Shown here piece by piece: positions 15,113 to 19,881 of a stretch of 19,881 nucleotides of DNA (position 1 is the first letter of the stretch; every line of letters starts with the position of its first letter). This DNA is from Mageeibacillus sp. UBA1243. Lineage in GTDB: Bacteria; Bacillota; Clostridia; UBA1212. The notes beneath the pieces are model-generated. The model searched no databases. It was not told the DNA's origin and was given only the letters and a program-made list of their open reading frames with translations. The stretch spans positions 610 to 20,490 of the forward strand of contig DBWH01000055.1 in NCBI GenBank assembly GCA_002308595.1. The letters run 5' to 3'. The translations under genes were made by a program, and so were the position numbers.

Positions 15113-16906
15113 GTGGCTAAAGGTGTTTACGATAAAAAGAGACCTACAGCAAAAAAGGTTTCGAACTTTGACACTAAGGTTATCATTATTCTGGCGGTTG
15201 TACTGTCGGTTGTCGTTGTCGGACTCGTTGTCGCAGCCTGCATCGCTGCAAGCTTTGATAACTACATCGGCAGCGTAAACGGCATGCGTATAACAAAGTT
15301 TGACTACAAGCTCACGCTTTCAAACGTTGCGGCGGAGATGGAAAAAGAGGCTAAAGAAGCTGACAGCGAGTTTAACTCAAGTACATTCTGGACCGCGGAG
15401 AAGAAAAAAGAGGCTGAGACAAAAGCTCTTGACGAGGTTAAGAAGTACTACGTTCTTTACAATCTCGCAAAGAAGAACGGTTTTGCGGTTTCAAAGTCTG
15501 ACAAAGACACCATGTTCAACTACTACACCAATATGATCTACAGCTACTCGCAGATGTACGGCGGAACATACGACTACTGGACGTCGAACATGGCCGGCAT
15601 GTCCATGAAGTACGAGGATCTGAATTCACTGGTTGAGTACATGGCTAAATACGAAGCCATCAACGGCTATGCCAACGACTATGCCTCCAAGGCTATGGAC
15701 GGCTATGCTCTCTCCGATTTGAAGTACAAGGATGAGGAAAAAGGCACGGAATCCGTTGGCGAGGACGCTGTTGTCGCAAAATATCTTGCCGAGAGAGACA
15801 CTTTCCGCAGAATCAATCTCCAGGTTCTTGCCCTCAGCAAAACACCTTCGGGAACGAAGCCCACGGCTCCGACAGCTGTAGCAGAGCCTACGAAGCCCGA
15901 TACGGAGGATGAGACATCCGACGCATACAAGGAGTACAAGACAAAGCTCGAGAGCTACAACAAGTATCTTGAGAACAAGGCTGAATACGAGAAGAAGCTC
16001 AAAGAGTGGGAAGACAAGGAAGCCGAGATCAAAGCAGCGGTTGCCGATATCTTCAACCAGCTCGCTGAAACCGGCAAGTACACCGGAAAGGGCATCAAAG
16101 ACGTAGAAGTTACCGACGAAGCCGGAAACAAGACTACGACCAAGAACGAGTATAAAGACGCTGCTCTTGAAGATATCATCAAGAAGGAAGGCGTTAAATA
16201 CAGCGACGACATGAAGGAAGACGGAACGAACATGTTCATGGGCGCTCCCACAAAGACAAATCTGCTTCAGGTATTTGCAAACTCCCTCGAGTGGACAGAC
16301 GAGTCGCGCACGGCACTCAAGTCGCTTCTTGTCGAAAGATGGGCAACTGTAGAAGAGCCTGTCGAGGAGAACCCCGGTGAGGAAACTTCCGAAACTGAAG
16401 AGCCCGCTGCCGAAGCTGATGCTGAGGCTGATGCTTCCGAAGACGGAGATGCCGCAGAGGGCGAGACCTCGGAAGAGGGCACGGAGCCTGCAGCAGGTAC
16501 CGAAGAGGGCACGGAGACCAAAGAAGAAGGCACAGAGGCGAAAGAGGAAGAGAAGGACACCGATCCCTGGGCTAAGTACAACAACGATTACAGCGTTGAG
16601 AGCATCACCGAGGACGGAAAGTTCAAAGAGACCAAGATCATCCTCATCGAAGACGATTCGAACTTCTACATTGTAAAGTGCACCGGTATCGATGACCTTG
16701 ACAACAGCAGAGAAGAAGAGCCTGCCGCAGAAGACGCTGACGAAAATACAATTATCAGCGTAAGAGCTCACGTTATCAGAACTCTTAAGAGCGAGAAAGC
16801 AAGCGAAGAATACAAAGCTATGGCTGAAGAGCTTGCCGCCAAGTATTCAATCTCCGGCAAGAAGTCCAACACCATCGCAAACTGCAACAAGCAGATTCTC
16901 GGATAA
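15113..16906 (+). CDS. Membrane-anchored SurA/parvulin-like protein with two low-complexity inserts
   Basis: The start is a GTG at 15113 after AAAGGCGG; the protein has 597 residues. A short basic cytoplasmic tail (MAKGVYDKKRPTAKK) precedes one membrane helix (about 23-47). The next part, GSVNGMRITKFDYKLTL (53-69), then a helical region to about 230, resembles the SurA-type chaperone N-domain. INLQVLALS (234-242), the helix IKAAVADIFNQLAE (306-319) and NFYIVKCTGID (517-527) look like scattered pieces of a PpiC/parvulin domain. They are separated by a Pro/Lys/Glu coiled insert (243-305) and a very acidic insert (about 413-484, with AEADAEADA and EEGTE-type repeats). A working isomerase site is not evident. 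A surface foldase or chaperone role is inferred from architecture only. The gene is monocistronic, with a strong promoter and a terminator, which suggests high expression. Confidence 0.65.
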   Translation: MAKGVYDKKRPTAKKVSNFDTKVIIILAVVLSVVVVGLVVAACIAASFDNYIGSVNGMRITKFDYKLTLSNVAAEMEKEAKEADSEFNSSTFWTAEKKKEAETKALDEVKKYYVLYNLAKKNGFAVSKSDKDTMFNYYTNMIYSYSQMYGGTYDYWTSNMAGMSMKYEDLNSLVEYMAKYEAINGYANDYASKAMDGYALSDLKYKDEEKGTESVGEDAVVAKYLAERDTFRRINLQVLALSKTPSGTKPTAPTAVAEPTKPDTEDETSDAYKEYKTKLESYNKYLENKAEYEKKLKEWEDKEAEIKAAVADIFNQLAETGKYTGKGIKDVEVTDEAGNKTTTKNEYKDAALEDIIKKEGVKYSDDMKEDGTNMFMGAPTKTNLLQVFANSLEWTDESRTALKSLLVERWATVEEPVEENPGEETSETEEPAAEADAEADASEDGDAAEGETSEEGTEPAAGTEEGTETKEEGTEAKEEEKDTDPWAKYNNDYSVESITEDGKFKETKIILIEDDSNFYIVKCTGIDDLDNSREEEPAAEDADENTIISVRAHVIRTLKSEKASEEYKAMAEELAAKYSISGKKSNTIANCNKQILG

Positions 16907-16933
16907 ACAGTTCTGAGCTTAATTAAAACATTG

Positions 16934-16963
16934 CCGGCGCCGCGGAAATAACCAATGCGCCGG
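16934..16963 (+). other. Weak stem-loop upstream of the terminator
   Basis: CCGGCGC (16934-16940) can pair with GCGCCGG (16957-16963) across a 16-nt loop. No T-run follows. It may be an accessory 3'-end structure or chance in GC-rich DNA. Confidence 0.3.
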
Positions 16964-16972
16964 GTCGAAAAG

Positions 16973-17018
16973 AAGCCGCGGCAGCGCTTTCCCGAAAAGG
17001 AAAGAGGCCGCGGCTTTT
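16973..17018 (+). terminator. Intrinsic terminator after the SurA/parvulin-like gene
   Basis: The outer stem AAGCCGCGGC (16973-16982) / GCCGCGGCTT (17007-17016) encloses an inner stem CTTTCC / GGAAAG and is followed by a short T-run. The distance from the stop codon (about 65 nt) is usual. Confidence 0.85.
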
Positions 17019-17060
17019 AAAAACCGTTATCGGGTTTTACTGACATAGGGAGGCTTTTAT

Positions 17061-17621
17061 ATGGGTAAATCGGTGCTCGTTCTTTGCTGCGAAGGCTTTG
17101 AGGAGATTGAGGCGCTTACCGTCGTTGACGTGCTCAGAAGGGCGGGCGTTACGGTAACGCTGTGCTCCGTAGAGGGCAGGGAGCTCATGAAGGGCTCACA
17201 CAATATATACGTAAAGTCGGATAAGCTTTTCGGTGAAGCCGAGAAGGAGGGCAGAGGGTATGATGCCGTGGTACTTCCGGGCGGTCTGCCGAACGCCTAT
17301 ACGCTTAGGGACAGCAGTGACGTTGTCGCCTGCGTAAAGAAGTTTGCGGAAGACGGAAAGCTTGTGTGCGCAATCTGCGCGGCTCCGTGCGTGCTTGAGA
17401 GAGCGGGGCTCCTTAGCGGCAGGAAGGCCACGTCGTACCCCGGAATGGTGAAGAAGGAATCCTGCGGCGCTTACCTTGAGGATAAGGTCGTGCGTGACGG
17501 AAAGATTATCACCTCGCGCGGACCCGGCACGGCTCTTCCGTTCTCATATGAGATACTGAGGGCGCTCGGCCTTGAGTCGGATGCAGATAAACTTGAGAAG
17601 AATATGATATATAAAGTCTGA
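17061..17621 (+). CDS. DJ-1/PfpI (YajL-type) family protein
   Basis: The 186-residue protein starts behind GGGAGG. It matches the DJ-1 fold across its whole length: VLVLCCEGFEEIEALTVVDV (5-24), YDAVVLPGGLPNA (67-79), LVCAICAAPCVLERAGLL and KATSYPG. The nucleophile-elbow cysteine is C106 in AICAAP, and the partner acid is E17 in EEIE, matching C106/E18 of human DJ-1. Family members are proposed to act on methylglyoxal-type damage or as stress-linked chaperones; the precise reaction is debated. The size equals that of typical bacterial DJ-1. The gene is single, lying between two terminators. I see no clear promoter in the short region upstream. Confidence 0.92.
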   Translation: MGKSVLVLCCEGFEEIEALTVVDVLRRAGVTVTLCSVEGRELMKGSHNIYVKSDKLFGEAEKEGRGYDAVVLPGGLPNAYTLRDSSDVVACVKKFAEDGKLVCAICAAPCVLERAGLLSGRKATSYPGMVKKESCGAYLEDKVVRDGKIITSRGPGTALPFSYEILRALGLESDADKLEKNMIYKV

Positions 17622-17641
17622 AACAAAAAGACTCATAAAAT

Positions 17642-17678
17642 AATCCGGCAGAGATTTTTGGTAAGTCCCTGCCGGATT
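17642..17678. terminator. Bidirectional terminator between the DJ-1 and M23 genes
   Basis: AATCCGGCAG (17642-17651) pairs with CTGCCGGATT (17669-17678), a perfect 10-bp stem with a 17-nt loop. On the minus strand it is followed by a T-rich stretch; on the plus strand the T-run is weaker. Confidence 0.75.
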
Positions 17679-17704
17679 CTCTATTTGTAAGGTTAAATCA
17701 ATTA

Positions 17705-19096
17705 TTAATAGAGGCCTTCAACGTAGGGCAGCGGATCTACCGGCGTGCCGTATTCGCGAACCTCGAAGTGGAGGTGAGGGCCGGTTGCGCCGCCTGTCAT
17801 ACCGACAAGAGCAATCGTTTCGCCCCTTGTGACCTTCTGGCCTGCAGTTACGAGAAGCTTGCTGCAGTGTCCGTAGACTGTCTGGAGGCCGTTGCCGTGG
17901 TCGATGATGACCGTGAGGCCGTACGCGCCGTTCTCCCTTGCAAGAGAGACCGTGCCGCTCTGTGCGGCGTAGATCTTGGTTCCCGTTGAGGCGCCGAGGT
18001 CGACTCCGGAGTGGAGCTGCCATGCACCCGAAATGGGATGTATGCGGTAGCCGAATTTGCTTGTAATCCTTGTGTAGGTTTCAATCGGCCAGCAGAAGTT
18101 CCAGTCTTTAGGATTTGTCTTTGATGCCAGGGCTTCCTCAGCTGCTTTCTGGGCTGCCTCTTTTGCTCTTGCGGCTTCCTCGGCCTCTCTCTGAGCCTTG
18201 GCGGCAGCTTCGGCGGCAATCCTTGCTTCTTCTTCCTTGCGTTTGCGCTCAGCCTCGGCGGCTTTTCTTGCCTCCTCTTCCTTGCGCTTGCGCTCTTCCT
18301 CGGCCTTTCTTGCGGCTTCCTCGGCTTCGCGCTGGAGCTTTTCAAGGTTGTTCAGCTTCGAGGTTAGGCCTTTGATCTCCGCTGAGTAGTCAACTTCCTG
18401 ATCCTCAAGGGCGAGAAGCATGTCGGAGAGTGCCTCGTAGTTTCCCGTCACGTATTCTTTGTCGCTCCGGAGCTCGGCAATAGCCTGCTCGAGATCGCTC
18501 AAAAGCTGTTCCTTGTTCTTGAAGAGTTCAAGCTGCTGCCCGCGCTTTTCCTCAAGCTGGCGCTCGCTCTCGAGCACCTCGTCAATGAGCTCCTGGCTGT
18601 CGTCAACGATCCTGCGGTGGGTGTCAAGCCTGCGCATGAAATCAAAGATACCGGACGACTCGAAGAACATCTGAAGGACCTCGAAGTCGTTTGATGACTG
18701 GTACATGATCCTGACGCGGTCAAGGAGAAGGTCGACAAGCTCCTGATGCTTCTGCTCCATCGCCTCAATCTCGGCGTCGAATCTCTCAATCTCTTCCTTG
18801 AGCGCCTGAAGGTCCTGAATAGCAGCCTCCCTGTCGCTCATCCGGCTGAACTTTTCGCTCTCTATGGATGAAATCTCGCGGGCAATCCTCGTGAGAGCCT
18901 CCTGTCGCTCCTGAATCATCTTCTGAAGCTCGGTCAGCTGCTCTTTGGCCTCGGCAAGATCGTCTTTGGTTTGGTTAATCTCGCCCTTGTAGTCGTTTGA
19001 GAAAGATACAAAAACACCCCCGAAGAACAGACAGAAGGTGAGGGTGAGGGTCATAATTCTGAATATGGTTTTGCGCTTGCAGAGATCATTCTTCAT
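17705..19096 (-). CDS. Coiled-coil M23 (LytM) peptidase, EnvC/CwlO-like FtsEX partner candidate
   Basis: This 463-residue exported protein has an N-terminal signal or anchor helix (about 11-32), a long coiled coil (about 38-260), an Ala/Glu/Lys/Arg helix with a 15-residue repeat (about 258-323) and a C-terminal M23 domain (332-463). Zinc and catalytic residues are intact: H362 and D366 in LHSGVDLGA, H410 in YGHCSKL, and H441/H443 in PHLHFEV. This contrasts with EnvC, whose LytM domain is degenerate, so direct endopeptidase action on peptidoglycan cross-links is likely. The coiled-coil plus hydrolase layout is that of proteins controlled by FtsEX. MYQSSNDFEVLQMFFESSGI (131-150) is a segment I associate with this group. 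The start codon is preceded only by a weak GAAAGAAG. It is not adjacent to ftsEX here. Confidence 0.88.
   Translation of the reverse strand: MKNDLCKRKTIFRIMTLTLTFCLFFGGVFVSFSNDYKGEINQTKDDLAEAKEQLTELQKMIQERQEALTRIAREISSIESEKFSRMSDREAAIQDLQALKEEIERFDAEIEAMEQKHQELVDLLLDRVRIMYQSSNDFEVLQMFFESSGIFDFMRRLDTHRRIVDDSQELIDEVLESERQLEEKRGQQLELFKNKEQLLSDLEQAIAELRSDKEYVTGNYEALSDMLLALEDQEVDYSAEIKGLTSKLNNLEKLQREAEEAARKAEEERKRKEEEARKAAEAERKRKEEEARIAAEAAAKAQREAEEAARAKEAAQKAAEEALASKTNPKDWNFCWPIETYTRITSKFGYRIHPISGAWQLHSGVDLGASTGTKIYAAQSGTVSLARENGAYGLTVIIDHGNGLQTVYGHCSKLLVTAGQKVTRGETIALVGMTGGATGPHLHFEVREYGTPVDPLPYVEGLY
18221..18310 (-). repeat. 45-bp tandem repeat in the M23 gene, two copies
   Basis: Two 15-residue units (263-277 and 278-292) share ERKRKEEEAR at the same position, and the DNA repeats with a 45-bp period. 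They form a highly charged helix between the coiled coil and the peptidase. Copy number could vary by slippage. Confidence 0.75.
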
Positions 19097-19154
19097 GGCA
19101 AACTTCTTTCTCTTTTGAATTCGCTTTATTCGGTTTCGTCGGAAACACGCTAAG

Positions 19155-19184
19155 ATGATACCACAGAGGCAACCGCCAATGCAA
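19155..19184 (-). promoter_or_regulatory. Promoter of the M23 peptidase gene
   Basis: On the minus strand TTGCAT (19184-19179) and TATCAT (19160-19155) are separated by 18 bp, giving a start near 19148 and a leader of about 50 nt. The CCGCCAATG motif (19173-19181) overlaps the -35 box. Confidence 0.55.
19172..19182 (+). repeat. Intergenic copy of the ACCGCCAATGC motif
   Basis: This is the third exact intergenic 11-mer copy. It overlaps the -35 box of the M23 gene promoter. Confidence 0.6.
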
Positions 19185-19194
19185 TATTATATTT

Positions 19195-19233
19195 AGCGCA
19201 AAATGAACAAAATATGCCTTTTTGCGCACTTTT
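19195..19233. repeat. Intergenic repeat cluster shared with 4223-4254 and 14920-14933
   Basis: It contains AGCGCAAAAT (19195-19204) and TATGCCTTTT (19213-19222), as in the 4.2-kb region, and TTTTGCGCACTTTT (19220-19233), as in the 14.9-kb region. GCGCAAAA (19196-19203) and TTTTGCGC (19220-19227) also form an 8-bp inverted repeat. Confidence 0.5.
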
Positions 19234-19289
19234 TTGCGTGCCCGAAGCGTATTTTTAAGTGGAAAAATGTTTAGAAGAGGCAAGCGGGG

Positions 19290-19313
19290 GGCCTTGGCGT
19301 TTCCGGAAAGGCC
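19290..19313 (-). terminator. Possible weak terminator hairpin after the histidine kinase
   Basis: Directly after the kinase stop, GGCCTT and AAGGCC can form a 6-bp stem with a 12-nt loop. The sequence that follows on the minus strand is C-rich rather than T-rich, so this is weak. Confidence 0.3.
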
Positions 19314-19881
19314 TCAGCTGTTCTTCAGCGTCACGGTGAACGAGGTGCCTTCTTCGGCGCTGCTCCTTACGCTTATGCTTCCTCCGAGCTTCTCGACAAT
19401 GTCATGCGCAATCGCAAGTCCGAGGCCGAAGCCGCTCTTCGCGGAATCTGCCGTCCTTGACTGATCCGCCTTGTAGAAGCGCTCAAAAATGTGAGGGAGG
19501 TTCTCCTCGCTGATAGGCTCGCCGCTGTTTGTGACAGTGATGCGGACGAACCTCGCGTCTGTTTTGAGACTGAAGGAGACATTGGCGTCTTTAGGTGAGT
19601 GCTTGACCGCGTTGTCGGTCAGCACGCCGAATACCTTTTCGAGCATCGATGCGTCCGTGTTGATCCGGACGTCCGGCTGAATGTCGGTTTCAATCATCAC
19701 GCCCCGGTCGAAGGCGACCGTCTCAAAGCTCAGGCAGCAGCGCTCCGCAATCTCCGAAATGTTGACATCGCCAAGGCTTAACTTGTAGCCTCCCTCGTCC
19801 GATTTTGCGAGGAAAAGCATCTCCTCGATGAGCTTCTGCATCCGCTCGGCCTCGTACCTGTTGCTCTCGAGCCATTGGCGG
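19314..19881 (-). CDS. Sensor histidine kinase, C-terminal half (N-terminus outside the window)
   Basis: The frame is open to the right edge, and 188-189 C-terminal residues are visible. It begins near the end of the HisKA dimerisation helices (RQWLESNRYEAERMQKLIEE MLFLAKSDEG, written in two parts). The HATPase_c domain then has the N-box LTDNAVKHS, the G1/F region SGEPISEENLPHIFERFYKA and the G2 box SGFGLGLAIAHDIVEKLGG, all intact. The phosphorylated histidine, sensor and membrane segments would be upstream, outside the window. A response regulator gene probably lies there too, as is usual for two-component operons. The signal sensed cannot be inferred. Confidence 0.93.
   Translation of the reverse strand, partial: RQWLESNRYEAERMQKLIEEMLFLAKSDEGGYKLSLGDVNISEIAERCCLSFETVAFDRGVMIETDIQPDVRINTDASMLEKVFGVLTDNAVKHSPKDANVSFSLKTDARFVRITVTNSGEPISEENLPHIFERFYKADQSRTADSAKSGFGLGLAIAHDIVEKLGGSISVRSSAEEGTSFTVTLKNS

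Noticed and set aside
15626..16771. 381-codon open frame on the minus strand inside the SurA/parvulin-like gene
   Set aside because: Its composition (Leu/Val/Phe/Cys-rich) is the complement of the acidic, Lys/Glu-rich coding strand. The plus-strand gene has a promoter, ribosome site and terminator.
16920..17020. GC-rich inverted repeats as remnants of a mobile element
   Set aside because: They are explained by an intrinsic terminator with a nested stem; no transposase or flanking duplication is visible.

Overview
The window suggests a moderately GC-rich, Gram-positive-type anaerobe, most likely a gut Clostridia relative. This rests on sigma-A-type promoters with TAAAAT/TATAAT -10 boxes, strong AAGGAG/GGAGG ribosome sites, lipobox lipoproteins, a PucR/CdaR-type regulator, an FtsEX/S41 protease cluster, and several glycoside hydrolases of the kind that act on host or mucin glycans. 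The lineage is inferred from gene style; there is no rRNA gene or other phylogenetic marker here.

Left part (1-4136, minus strand): a compact operon without signal peptides. It encodes a GH123-like beta-N-acetylgalactosaminidase candidate, a GH129-like alpha-N-acetylgalactosaminidase candidate and a NahK-like anomeric sugar kinase cut by the window edge. Together they read as a cytoplasmic route that frees GalNAc from both alpha and beta linkages and phosphorylates it. This is the strongest candidate for an undescribed system here.

Divergent plus-strand block (4413-8182): it starts from a promoter whose -10 box lies inside a 37-bp near-perfect palindrome. It encodes a CBM32/F5-8C-like lipoprotein, a GH99-like lipoprotein and a PucR/CdaR-type regulator. 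With no obvious terminator, the same strand continues into ftsE, ftsX, an S41 C-terminal processing protease and a SAM methyltransferase (8264-12241), ending at a bidirectional terminator.

Right part (12300-19881): a minus-strand GH78 rhamnosidase-like gene; a divergent membrane-anchored SurA/parvulin-like protein with two low-complexity inserts; a DJ-1/PfpI family gene; a convergent minus-strand coiled-coil M23 peptidase, the likely FtsEX partner, here unlinked from ftsEX; and the C-terminal half of a sensor histidine kinase.

Across the whole window the 9-mer CCGCCAATG (either strand) occurs 12 times. It falls in several reading frames and in all three divergent or promoter-bearing intergenic regions. 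Those same regions share further short sequence modules. No tRNA, rRNA, CRISPR array, transposase or IS was seen.
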